Shown: positions 1 to 8,121 of the stretch, in pieces
How positions within the stretch are numbered: the stretch's first letter is position 1
How the letters are laid out: every line of letters begins with the position of its first letter
Notes under the pieces: generated by a model
The model's database searches: none
The model's input: only the letters and a program-made list of their open reading frames with translations
What the model was told of the DNA's origin: nothing
Source of the DNA: JAJFJD01 sp965228975
GTDB lineage: Bacteria; Pseudomonadota; Alphaproteobacteria; UBA8366
NCBI GenBank assembly: GCA_965228975.1
Contig: OZ245851.1
Location: 2,294,001 to 2,358,000 of the forward strand
Length of the DNA: 64,000 nucleotides
Reading direction: 5' to 3'
Translations under genes and position numbers: made by a program

Positions 1-72
1 CAGATCGTTAAAATGCATCGCCACCTGTTCGTAATGAAACCAAAGTTTGATTTGTTCTGGGTCCAGCTCCAT
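1..72 (-). CDS. Hypothetical protein, N-terminal fragment (runs off window)
   Basis: A reading frame of 24 codons starts with ATG at position 72 on the minus strand and stays open to the window edge. A good ribosome-binding site (GGGAGGG) lies about 5 bases upstream of the ATG. The visible N-terminus begins MELDPEQIKLWFHYEQ and is acidic and aromatic-rich. I do not recognise the family, and the length is too short for any assignment. The gene would be divergent from the one at 229. The call rests on the ribosome-binding site and the open frame only. Confidence 0.45.
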   Translation of the reverse strand, partial: MELDPEQIKLWFHYEQVAMHFNDL

Positions 73-228
73 GTATGCCCTCCCATTTCATGACCCCACC
101 TGATTAAAATTTCGTTTGGGGAGTATATCATTTTACGATAGATATTTTGTCCATATAACAATCTAAGATTATTTGCGCTAGCAGGCTTAGAAACGAGCCA
201 TAAAATTTACGTGGCTAAGCGTATATAG

Positions 229-906
229 ATGTCGCACTTGGCATTGATCATTGGGGACAAACCGAAATTGGATTGGATCAAGCCGCCCCCGTACTCGCTA
301 TCAGACATTGGATCAGCTGTTCTTTCCGTTTGCGCAATTTGGGCCGTACTATACGCCCACCATCAAGTGAGAGAGATGAAACGCGCTCATCCACTTCTTC
401 GAGGGCAGTTCCTACTGGAACTCTCGAGGGAATGGTTTGCGATGGAAGAAAATCGGCTAATTTTTTACGCAACTGTCTGGCGCGTCATGGAGAACTGTGA
501 AGCAGGTCGATCGCTGTGGGATACGAGCAAACCATTTGAAGAGGAACAATTTGTTCCGACTTACATTGGATCGCTTATAGCCTTTGTGACTAGTGGCCCA
601 ATGCAAATTGAAGCCCCATTCCTGAATAAGCCAACAAGTGGTCCACGAGAAAACAGGGCCGCCATCGACCAATTATGGCGTTTCTTTGATACGGCGGGAA
701 TTCTTTGGCAAAAGCGGATGATCAATCTTGAGGACTGCCGTGATTTATTCGGAGGAACGCTAATTGACCTAAATCAGCTTACCAAACCACTCTATTTGGG
801 AACCCTGCCGGCTGGATTGCCGCTACCAGAGGGGCCGCCAGACGTACAGGGCATAAAGTTCCCAAATGCATGGGCATTAGCGGATGCGCTGCAACGTCAC
901 AAATAG
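229..906 (+). CDS. Hypothetical protein with one N-terminal membrane segment
   Basis: A 225-residue protein of unrecognised family. A short N-terminal stretch is followed by one hydrophobic segment at about residues 25-43 (SDIGSAVLSVCAIWAVLYAH), then a basic stretch and a mostly soluble domain rich in Trp, Phe and Arg. This suggests a membrane-anchored protein with a cytoplasmic C-terminal domain. There is no clear ribosome-binding site before the ATG at 229, so the start is uncertain. The gene is AT-richer than the rest of the window and sits among other unrecognised genes, consistent with horizontally acquired DNA. No function is proposed. Confidence 0.6.
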   Translation: MSHLALIIGDKPKLDWIKPPPYSLSDIGSAVLSVCAIWAVLYAHHQVREMKRAHPLLRGQFLLELSREWFAMEENRLIFYATVWRVMENCEAGRSLWDTSKPFEEEQFVPTYIGSLIAFVTSGPMQIEAPFLNKPTSGPRENRAAIDQLWRFFDTAGILWQKRMINLEDCRDLFGGTLIDLNQLTKPLYLGTLPAGLPLPEGPPDVQGIKFPNAWALADALQRHK

Positions 907-1190
907 AAGTAAGTGAATCCAACGTTTAGCTAAGTGTCGAGTATATTCATGCGGATGAAACGCCGTCGTCCAGGGCGTGACCATGCCATACCTGATGAAT
1001 TTCAACGATTTGGCGGGATTATCAGCGCCTGCACAGCTCCACAGCCTTGTTCACAAACGCCTGAGATACGGGGAGGCAGGATCTGAATTGAGTGCGGGAA
1101 ATCGTGCGGTGGTGGCGACAGGTTTAGGTAGGCGGTGCGCGAAGGATATAGCCATATAGCTGAATTCCTGGCCGAAGGGGAAACCACTTT
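907..1190. other. Intergenic stretch, nothing recognised
   Basis: About 280 bases between a rightward gene and the stop of the following leftward gene. Only short, conflicting reading frames without ribosome-binding sites are present. No tRNA, hairpin with a T-tract, or repeat was recognised. Confidence 0.5.
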
Positions 1191-1757
1191 CTATGTTTGT
1201 GCTGCAGTCGCTAGATCATTCGCCAAATCTAGCGCACTAGCTGCAATGTTTTCCAGACGTCGGATAAGGAGGCCGCGGAATTCGTCAGCACCGAAGGCTC
1301 CACCAGCACGGCGAATATCATAATTGTGGTCATCCAGATCATGCTTCAACTGCAAGCAGCACTCAACAATCTCAGCGGGAAGTAAAGACATTACCTGCCA
1401 ATCTTCAAATACCACTGGCGCAGACAAATAAATCTTGTCCTTAGTGTCGTCAGAAACAACTGCGTTTGCCGCCACATGCACCCTTATGGTGCCAACAGCT
1501 TGGCGGGCTCTACTGTGTAAGACGCGACAATGTGATGAAAGTAGCAAGCATTCATGCCGTCGTCGTCGTTCAATCGTTGCAATACGGTGTCGATTTTGCG
1601 CAACTAATGGTAGGTTTGCTGATCGCCAAACAACGTAACCAGTTACGGCTGCTGCCAACACCGCAAGAGCACCGGCAATCAGCGTTTGGAATTCATGGAT
1701 GCACAATAAAATTGATCTACATACTGAGATTGGCTCGATCACTTTCGTAAACTCCAT
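1191..1757 (-). CDS. Hypothetical membrane-anchored protein
   Basis: The ATG at 1757 is preceded directly by AGGAGG. The frame is open further upstream, but that would overlap the divergent gene at 1851, so I prefer 1757; the zero spacing to AGGAGG is odd, and a downstream GTG (fifth codon after the ATG) is an alternative. The protein (188 residues) has one hydrophobic segment near residues 24-42 (LIAGALAVLAAAVTGYVVW), followed by a basic, probably helical domain. It resembles many small membrane-anchored proteins of unknown function. It is divergent from the RES-domain gene, with 93 bases between starts. Confidence 0.5.
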   Translation of the reverse strand: MEFTKVIEPISVCRSILLCIHEFQTLIAGALAVLAAAVTGYVVWRSANLPLVAQNRHRIATIERRRRHECLLLSSHCRVLHSRARQAVGTIRVHVAANAVVSDDTKDKIYLSAPVVFEDWQVMSLLPAEIVECCLQLKHDLDDHNYDIRRAGGAFGADEFRGLLIRRLENIAASALDLANDLATAAQT

Positions 1758-1850
1758 CCTCCTAACAGTGTGAGAGTCGAAGGCTGGATTATGGAATAGG
1801 CTTAGAGCTATTACATCAGCCTGAGGAAAACCACAGCGTGCAGTTCGATT

Positions 1851-2759
1851 ATGAGCATACTGCAACCAAATCCGCGCGATATTCAGCGGGCGATGAGGGA
1901 GTTGGAACACCTTGACGCAAAAAAAGCATCAGTCTCTGATTTTGAAGCACAATTAACCTCATTGTTTAGAGGCTATGGCGTTTCGGCACCAAAGTTCGAT
2001 GCAGGACTTTACCTGTATAGGGGACGCAAATGCGAGATGCCCATCAAACTTAAGAGTCTTACTTATCCTCCCCCATCTCTGGTTACTAGACTTGGAAGGG
2101 CAAATGATATTGGGCAATCGATGTTCTATGCAGCAACAGCGAGGGCCGTCCCTTTCTTCGAGCTTGGCGTAAAGCCAGGCGATCACATCGCCCTATCTAG
2201 ATGGAAGACAACTGGCCCGATGATGTTAAATCACATTGGGTTCTCATCCGAACCTAGCTCGTTCAATGAATCCAACCGGAAGATCGATAGAATTTATAAG
2301 TTTGTCGAAGACACACGAGCGATGGGTGATCTGAACGCCTTGGTCCACGACTATCTAGCCTACAATTTTGCTCGTTCAATCAAAGACAGTGATGACTATA
2401 AGTTCGCGTTCGCAATTAGCAAAAAGCTTCTTTCCAGTGAATTATTCGATGGTTTGCTATATCCAACAATCCAAATGTTTGGAAATGCTGATAATGTTGT
2501 ACTAAAGACTGATACGGTAGATCGACTGCTGGCGTTCGTGAGTGTGGAATACGTTAAAGTGAAGGAAGTACGCGGCCAAGAGATTGACATCGATATTCTG
2601 GATTCCGCCACGCAGGCGGACCTTATCGGTACGCTCGACTGGTCAGGCCGGCATCTTCATTGGAAATTGCGTCGGAAGGGAGATCAGCTGACCGTTGTTA
2701 GCAAAAGTGGCGAGTGGTTAGCTTATGATCAATTTGGAAATCGCGTGGATCCTGAATAA
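1851..2759 (+). CDS. RES-domain protein (putative NAD+-phosphorylase-like fold)
   Basis: A 302-residue protein. Residues about 53-220 match the RES domain pattern: YRGR (Arg57/59), then GRAN..G.SMFYAAT..AVPFFEL with Tyr93 and Glu104, and a C-terminal YPTIQMFGNADNVVLK. RES domains are named for conserved Arg, Glu and Ser; here the Ser position appears to be Thr206. Known RES toxins of Xre/RES modules degrade NAD+. No Xre-type antitoxin is adjacent, so a toxin role is not supported by context. A C-terminal extension (about residues 230-302) is not part of the core domain. The gene is AT-rich like its neighbours. Domain assignment is fairly confident; function is not. Confidence 0.7.
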   Translation: MSILQPNPRDIQRAMRELEHLDAKKASVSDFEAQLTSLFRGYGVSAPKFDAGLYLYRGRKCEMPIKLKSLTYPPPSLVTRLGRANDIGQSMFYAATARAVPFFELGVKPGDHIALSRWKTTGPMMLNHIGFSSEPSSFNESNRKIDRIYKFVEDTRAMGDLNALVHDYLAYNFARSIKDSDDYKFAFAISKKLLSSELFDGLLYPTIQMFGNADNVVLKTDTVDRLLAFVSVEYVKVKEVRGQEIDIDILDSATQADLIGTLDWSGRHLHWKLRRKGDQLTVVSKSGEWLAYDQFGNRVDPE

Positions 2760-2865
2760 CTGCAAGGATATTTCACGCTTTAGATTTTTCTGCAATCGCA
2801 TCGCTTGGCGCAACCATTCCACTACCTATAAGCTACTGTCGAACGCATAGGACTCCCCCGCCCCC

Positions 2866-3645
2866 ATGCCCGCCTCTTTCGAAGCCCTGTTCGGGCCTAT
2901 GTCACCGGCGGCGTTTGTGCTGGCGGTGGTTACCATGCTGGCGGCAGGGTTTTTGCGGGGGTTCGTGGGGTTCGGGGCGTCGATCCTGATCGTCATGGTG
3001 TTGAGCCTCTTGCTGGGGCCGGTGGCGGCGGTGCCGATCGCCAACCTGACCGGCACGCCCGCGTCGGTGCAACTGCTGCCGACGGCGATCCGCGACGGCG
3101 ACAAGTCCTTCGTCATCCCCTTCTTCGTCACCAGCATCATCGCCGCGCCGATCGGCACGCTGGTGCTGATCACCCTCGACGCGGCGCTGATGAACATCGC
3201 GATCTCGCTGTTCGTGCTTGCCATGCTGGCGATGCTCTACCGCGGCTGGAAACTGCCGACGACGGTCAATCCCAGCATCATGGTCGGATTCGGCCTCGGC
3301 GCGGGCTTCGTGCAGGGCGCGGGCGGGGTCGGCGGGCCGCCGGCGGTCGTGGTGGCGCTGGCCCGGCCCGGCACGGTGCAGAGCCAACGCGGCAACGTGG
3401 TCGGTGCGGTCAGCGCGCTGTCCCTCGCCTCGCTGATCCCGTTCTGGTATCTCGGGCTGTTCACCCGCGAGGTGCTGCTGCTGAGCCTGCTGTTCTTCCC
3501 GCTCTACAGCGGAACCACCTGGGTCGGCGCGCGATACTTCGCCGGCAAGGGCGGCAAGCATTACCGCCACGCCGCGATGCTGGCGCTGGCGGTGATCGGC
3601 GTGGTGACGTTGGGTTTTGCGGTAAGAGACTACTTGGCGGGCTGA
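2866..3645 (+). CDS. TSUP-family transporter (TauE/SafE-like sulfite/anion exporter)
   Basis: A 259-residue integral membrane protein with about eight hydrophobic segments. It carries the TauE/SafE features: an N-terminal G-[FV]-x-G-x-G region (FLRGFVGFGASILIV near residues 29-43) and a matching half-repeat with GLGAGFVQGAGGVGGPP near residues 142-158. Family members move sulfite, sulfoacetate and similar small organic or sulfur anions across the inner membrane; substrate cannot be read from sequence. It is the first gene with the GC-rich composition typical of the rest of the window and is not obviously in an operon. Confidence 0.88.
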   Translation: MPASFEALFGPMSPAAFVLAVVTMLAAGFLRGFVGFGASILIVMVLSLLLGPVAAVPIANLTGTPASVQLLPTAIRDGDKSFVIPFFVTSIIAAPIGTLVLITLDAALMNIAISLFVLAMLAMLYRGWKLPTTVNPSIMVGFGLGAGFVQGAGGVGGPPAVVVALARPGTVQSQRGNVVGAVSALSLASLIPFWYLGLFTREVLLLSLLFFPLYSGTTWVGARYFAGKGGKHYRHAAMLALAVIGVVTLGFAVRDYLAG

Positions 3646-3771
3646 CGCAGGTCGTCGCCCTGTGCGCGACGATTCGGCGGGCTAGTGGGTACCCCCTCCG
3701 CGCGCGGCGGACAAACCGGGTAGTCCCGATACACAGTTAAGGCCGTGTAACGCCCATCATAAGGTGGGACT

Positions 3772-4035
3772 ATGTCTATCTATACTTCGATAGCGATTGC
3801 GGCCTTTGGAATAGTATTCCTATATTATTTCTACGGCTTCAAAAAAGGGACGGGATTACTCGCGCTTATTGTTGGGCTGTGCGCGGCGAATCTCTGGCTC
3901 GAGATGCAGTGGCCGGAGCACGGCAACGTCATCTTCCTGGTCAGCCTGCTGCCCGTCGCCGCATTCCTCTACGTCACCCGGTCGCGGCCGGGCCAACGGA
4001 AGCGGCGCCGGTTGCCCCGCTCCTGGCCCGAATAA
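3772..4035 (+). CDS. Small membrane protein, unknown
   Basis: An 87-residue protein starting at an ATG with a good upstream AAGGTGGG. Three hydrophobic stretches (about residues 3-20, 27-41 and 49-65) are followed by a strongly basic tail (RSRPGQRKRRRLPRSW) that would lie in the cytoplasm by the positive-inside rule. No family is recognised. It is convergent with hyuB, whose stop lies 20 bases beyond. Confidence 0.6.
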   Translation: MSIYTSIAIAAFGIVFLYYFYGFKKGTGLLALIVGLCAANLWLEMQWPEHGNVIFLVSLLPVAAFLYVTRSRPGQRKRRRLPRSWPE

Positions 4036-4055
4036 CGACGCCGCACCGCCGCCGG

Positions 4056-5699
4056 TTATTCGGCCGCGTCCCGCGCCCCGCCGACCAACCCCTGCACCAC
4101 GTCCCTTTCCGCCGCCGCGCCATCGCGTTCAGCCGGATCGCCGTAGCCGCCGCCGCCCGGCGTGCGCAGCGTCACGATCGTGCCCGGGTCGATCACGTAT
4201 TGCCGTTTCGGGTCGACCGCCTCGCCGTCGATCAGGACCTCGCCGGTGGCGCCGTCCGCGCCGCCGACGATGCCGGGCGCGGGCTCCTTGGTGCGCTCGG
4301 CGAGGAAGCTGACGGCGGTCGGCGTCTTCGACAGGTTCTCGATCACGACCTCCTGCCCCAGGCCGCCGCGATGCCGCCCCGCGCCGCCGGAATCCGGCCG
4401 GAAGACGCGGCGGTGGATGCGCATCGGCGCCAGCTGCTCGATCACCTCGGTCGGGGTCGACGAGATGTTGCTGGGCCAGCTCAGGCAATGCTCGCCGTCC
4501 TTGAGGTTCGTGGCCCCCATGCCGCCGTTGAAGAAGAACAGGCTGGCGAAGGAGCGCCCGTCCTCGCGCACGCCCGACTGGGTGATCGACCAGAGCGGGC
4601 TGCCGGTGCCGGCGGTCACCCGTTCCGGCACCACCTGGGCCAGCGCGCCATAGACCAGCGTCGGCACGAAATGCCCGGTCAGCGCCCGCGAGCCGCCCGA
4701 GGCGGGCCAGCGCGGGTTGATGATCGACCCGTCGGGCACGTCCACCTTGATCGGCGCGATCGCGCCGTCGTTGTTCGGCAGGTCGGGGGCGGCGGCGCAT
4801 TTCACCGCATAGGCGGTCATCGCATAGGTGTAGCAATAGGCGCAGTTGATCGCCCGGTCGACCTGCGGCGAGGAGCCTTCGTAATCCGCGTGCACCTCGT
4901 CGCCGTCGATGGTGAGCTTCACCTTCAGTTCGAGCGGCACGCCGAGCCCGTCGGTCTTCACCTCGTTGCTGTAGGTGCCGTCGGGCAGGTCGCGGATCGC
5001 CGCGCGCATCGCCTGTTCCGTCCGCGCCTGGATTTCGGTCGCCAGATCGGCAAGGTCGAAGATCTTGTATTCCCGCATCAGGGTGCCGACGCGATCCTCC
5101 ATCAGCTCCAGCGCGGTGATCTGCGCCCACAGGTCGCCGACCACCTCATCCGGCGCGCGAACGTTCTTGCGCAAGATGTTGAAAAAGCCCTCGTCCGGCT
5201 CGCCGGCGCGGATGATCTTCATGATCGGGATCTGCAGCCCTTCCTCGAACACTTCGCGCGGCTCGGGCGAGCGGATCTTGCCGCCGATATCCGGCGCATG
5301 CGCTGTGCTGCCCGCGAATCCGACCAGCTTGCCATCGACGAACAACGGCTTGCCGACGCTGATGTCCGGCAGATGCCCGGTGCCCTGCCAGATGTCGTTG
5401 GTGGCGAGGATGTCGCCCGGCTCCAGCTTGTCCGCCGGGATCTCGTTGAGGAAATGCTGGATCGTGCGTGGCAACGTGCCGATGAAGGACGGGATGCTGT
5501 CGGTCGCCTGCACCAGCGAGCGCCCGGCCGCGTCGGTGATGACGCAGGAGAAGTCGTGGCTTTCCCGCACCACGGTGGAAAAGGACGTGCGCACCAGGGC
5601 CGCCGCCGCCTCGTCGACGATGGAGATCAGACGCGTCCACAGGACCTCCAGCGTGATCGGGTCGAATTTACCGGTATTGGTCGATGAACGGTCAGTCAC
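4056..5699 (-). CDS. hyuB: Hydantoinase B/oxoprolinase family protein
   Basis: A 547-residue protein starting at GTG (5699), with the full hydantoinase B domain: N-terminal FDPITLEVLWTRL..IVDEA, the SHDFSCVITDAAG region near residues 48-60, GTGHLPDISV near 107-116, and the glycine-rich C-terminal GGGGYGDP near 515. With HyuA it forms an ATP-dependent amidohydrolase that opens cyclic amides such as hydantoins, 5-oxoproline or N-methylhydantoin, or an acetone-carboxylase-like complex. It follows hyuA in the same direction with a 123-base gap that carries a paired hairpin repeat. The true substrate is unknown. Confidence 0.92.
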   Translation of the reverse strand: MTDRSSTNTGKFDPITLEVLWTRLISIVDEAAAALVRTSFSTVVRESHDFSCVITDAAGRSLVQATDSIPSFIGTLPRTIQHFLNEIPADKLEPGDILATNDIWQGTGHLPDISVGKPLFVDGKLVGFAGSTAHAPDIGGKIRSPEPREVFEEGLQIPIMKIIRAGEPDEGFFNILRKNVRAPDEVVGDLWAQITALELMEDRVGTLMREYKIFDLADLATEIQARTEQAMRAAIRDLPDGTYSNEVKTDGLGVPLELKVKLTIDGDEVHADYEGSSPQVDRAINCAYCYTYAMTAYAVKCAAAPDLPNNDGAIAPIKVDVPDGSIINPRWPASGGSRALTGHFVPTLVYGALAQVVPERVTAGTGSPLWSITQSGVREDGRSFASLFFFNGGMGATNLKDGEHCLSWPSNISSTPTEVIEQLAPMRIHRRVFRPDSGGAGRHRGGLGQEVVIENLSKTPTAVSFLAERTKEPAPGIVGGADGATGEVLIDGEAVDPKRQYVIDPGTIVTLRTPGGGGYGDPAERDGAAAERDVVQGLVGGARDAAE

Positions 5700-5719
5700 G
5701 GCCTTACCTTCCCTTCATT

Positions 5720-5788
5720 GTCATTCCCGCGGACGCGGGAATCCAGGTTGCCGGATGAAGTGTGGATTCCCGCTTTCGCGGGAATGAC
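5720..5788. repeat. Paired palindromic repeat, site A (left-right order)
   Basis: Two 26-bp units in inverted orientation (5720-5745 and 5763-5788), 17 bases apart. Each unit contains an 8-bp stem, ATTCCCGC-N4-GCGGGAAT; loops are GGAC (left) and TTTC (right). The outer GTC/GAC and inner CCA/TGG flanks are also complementary, so the pair can form two small hairpins or one long cruciform. It lies between hyuA and hyuB. The architecture resembles REP doublets (REPINs) or the dRS3-type repeats known in other bacteria. Confidence 0.85.
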
Positions 5789-5822
5789 GCGATGGGAGAC
5801 GTTGGATTCCTATGGATCATTC

Positions 5823-7904
5823 CTACGCCTCCAACAAGTCGACGATGATATTCCCGCCCTCGTCCACGCGGATCGTCGCATTCGGCCCGACGACCAGCGT
5901 CGACTCGCTTTCCTCGACGATGGCCGGGCCGCTCAGCCCCTCGCCCTCGGGCAGCGCCGCGCGGTCATAGACCGGCGTCTCGACATAGTCGCCGTTCTCC
6001 GGGAAATAGACCTTGCGGGTCGCTTTCGGCTCGGCTGCACCGCCGCCGCTCGCTTGGAAGGTCAAGCCCGGACCCGGCACTTGGGCGCGCGCGGAGACAC
6101 GGATGTTGATGATCTCCGCCGTCACGTCCGGCGGCAACCGCGAGAAGGAGCGCTTGTAGGCTTCCTCGAACGCCGCCAACAGGGCGGGTTCGGACGCCGC
6201 GTCATACGGTCCCGGCGGCAAGGGCACGACCAGTTCGAAGCCTTGCCCCACATAGCGCATGTCCGCCAATCGCGTGATTTCCGCCGTCGATGCGTCCAAG
6301 CCGGTTTCGGTGACCACCGCCGCCGCCTCTTCCTCGAGCGCGGCGTATTTGGCTTCCAGCGCGGGCCAGTCCATCGCGTCCAGGCGCGACGCCACCGTGG
6401 TGACCCGGTCGACGCGCGCGGGCGCGATCAGCAATCCCAGCGCCGAGGCGACACCGGCCGCCACCGGGCACATGATGCGTTTCAGCCCCAGCTTGCGCGC
6501 CACATAAAAGGCATGCACCGGCCCGGCGCCCCCCGTCGCCAACAAGGTGAAGTCGCGCGGATCCTTGCCACGTTCGGCGATATGCACGCGCGCCGCGCTC
6601 GCCATATTCTCGTTCACCACGTCATGGATGCCCCAGGCGACATCGGTCGCGGACAGACCCAAGCCGTCGGCCAGACCCTGCGCCGCCGTTCGCGCGGCGT
6701 CCAGGTCGATCTGCATGCTGCCGCCCGCGAAGTAGTCGGCGTTGAGGTAGCCGAGCAGCAGGTCCGCATCGGTCACCGTCGCGTCGGTGCCGCCCTGCCC
6801 GTAACAGGCCGGGCCCGGCTGCGACCCGGAGCTTTCCGGCCCGACCTTCAGGAGGCCCAGCGCATCCACATGCGCGATGCTGCCGCCACCCGCGCCGATC
6901 TCGATCAGCTCGATGGTCGAGATGTTGACCGGCAGGCCGCTGCCCTCGATGAAGCGTTTTTCGCGCGCCGCCTCGAAGCTGTAGGTGACATGCGGTTCGC
7001 CGTCCTCGACCAGCGCCAGCTTCGCCGTCGTGCCGCCCATGTCGAAGGCCAGGATGTTGGCCTCCCCCGCCAGGCCGCCGAAATACGCGCCGACCAGCGC
7101 GCCCGCCGCGGGCCCCGACTCCAGAAGCTGTACCGGCGTGCGCTTCGCCTCGTCCACATGGGTCAGGCCGCCGTTCGACAGCATCATGAAGAAGGGCGCT
7201 TCGACGCCGAGATCGCCGATCTCGGTCGCAAGCCGGTCGATATAGCCTTCGGCCAGCGGCTTGAAATACGCGTTGATCACGGTCGTGGACGTGCGCTCGT
7301 ACTCGCGGATTTCCGGCGCCACCTCATGCGAGGCGGACAGGAAGATATCCGGGAATTTGGCGCGGATCGCGTCCAATGCCGTTTTCTCGTGGGCCGCGTT
7401 CGCATAGGCGTGCAGGAAGACCACCGCGAGCGATTCCACCCCGTCTTTTGCCAAGGCCCCGACCGACTCCAGCAATTTGGCTTTGTCCAGCGGCTTGAGC
7501 GCGGTTCCGTGCGGGTCCATCCGTTCCGGCGCTTCCAGGCGCAGGTTGCGCGGCGCCAGCGGCGTCGGCTTGGCGATATGGACATCGTAAAGCTCATACT
7601 TGCGCTCGCGGCCGATCTCCAGCGCGTCGCGGAAGCCTTCGGTCGTGATCAACCCGGTCACCGCGCCCTTGCGCTCGATCAGCGCGTTGGTGAACAGCGT
7701 GGTCGCGTGGACCGTGCGGTAGATCTCCGTCGGCGGCACGACGCCGTTCAGCGCGTTGTGGACGCCGGTGATGACCCCGCGCGCGGGATCGTCGTGCGTG
7801 GTTAGTTCCTTCGCCTTGTGAACGGTCCCGGTCGATTGGTCGAAAATGATGATGTCGGTGAACGTGCCGCCGATATCGATCCCAAGCGCGTGCGTGCCTG
7901 CCAC
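5823..7904 (-). CDS. hyuA: Hydantoinase A/oxoprolinase family protein
   Basis: I place the start at a GTG (7904) with GAGAGGG nine bases upstream, giving 693 residues, the usual family length and beginning VAGTHALGIDIGGTFTD. The frame is open further upstream, but that would run into the divergent MFS gene at 8122. The actin-like ATPase fold shows in the first phosphate loop (GIDIGGTFTD, residues 8-17) and the second (FDMGGTTAKL, near residue 290). HyuA binds and hydrolyses ATP to activate the cyclic amide, and works with HyuB, encoded next. The first gene of a two-gene leftward operon. Confidence 0.93.
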   Translation of the reverse strand: MAGTHALGIDIGGTFTDIIIFDQSTGTVHKAKELTTHDDPARGVITGVHNALNGVVPPTEIYRTVHATTLFTNALIERKGAVTGLITTEGFRDALEIGRERKYELYDVHIAKPTPLAPRNLRLEAPERMDPHGTALKPLDKAKLLESVGALAKDGVESLAVVFLHAYANAAHEKTALDAIRAKFPDIFLSASHEVAPEIREYERTSTTVINAYFKPLAEGYIDRLATEIGDLGVEAPFFMMLSNGGLTHVDEAKRTPVQLLESGPAAGALVGAYFGGLAGEANILAFDMGGTTAKLALVEDGEPHVTYSFEAAREKRFIEGSGLPVNISTIELIEIGAGGGSIAHVDALGLLKVGPESSGSQPGPACYGQGGTDATVTDADLLLGYLNADYFAGGSMQIDLDAARTAAQGLADGLGLSATDVAWGIHDVVNENMASAARVHIAERGKDPRDFTLLATGGAGPVHAFYVARKLGLKRIMCPVAAGVASALGLLIAPARVDRVTTVASRLDAMDWPALEAKYAALEEEAAAVVTETGLDASTAEITRLADMRYVGQGFELVVPLPPGPYDAASEPALLAAFEEAYKRSFSRLPPDVTAEIINIRVSARAQVPGPGLTFQASGGGAAEPKATRKVYFPENGDYVETPVYDRAALPEGEGLSGPAIVEESESTLVVGPNATIRVDEGGNIIVDLLEA

Positions 7905-8121
7905 GAGCCGATGCCCTCTCGATTGCGATGATGTGGTCTGTAACGGTGAACTGGCAATCATCATAGGAATTTGCGGACCGTCGGCAAGTTTGCGCGACGA
8001 TTTCCGCGGCTCCACACGGCGCGATTGAGTTCGGATATACTTGCGAACCAAGGGATAAGGTTTCACTCCAAACCACCCCGCCACAGTTGTAGCCGATATC
8101 CGGCACCGATCAGGACGCGCG

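Noticed and set aside
949..1086. A short open frame from ATG 949 encoding about 45 basic residues
   Set aside because: No ribosome-binding site, no family resemblance, and competing frames in the same bases.
1758..1910. N-terminal extension of the leftward gene to 1910
   Set aside because: It would overlap the divergent RES gene start, and AGGAGG precedes the ATG at 1757.
4162..5787. Long open frames opposite to hyuB and other GC-rich genes
   Set aside because: Arg/Ala/Pro-rich antisense translations typical of high-GC shadow frames; the minus-strand hydantoinase homology is decisive.
8029..8048. Inverted repeat GTTCG-N10-CGAAC between hyuA and the MFS gene
   Set aside because: Only a single 5-bp inverted repeat with no second copy; expected by chance in this amount of sequence.
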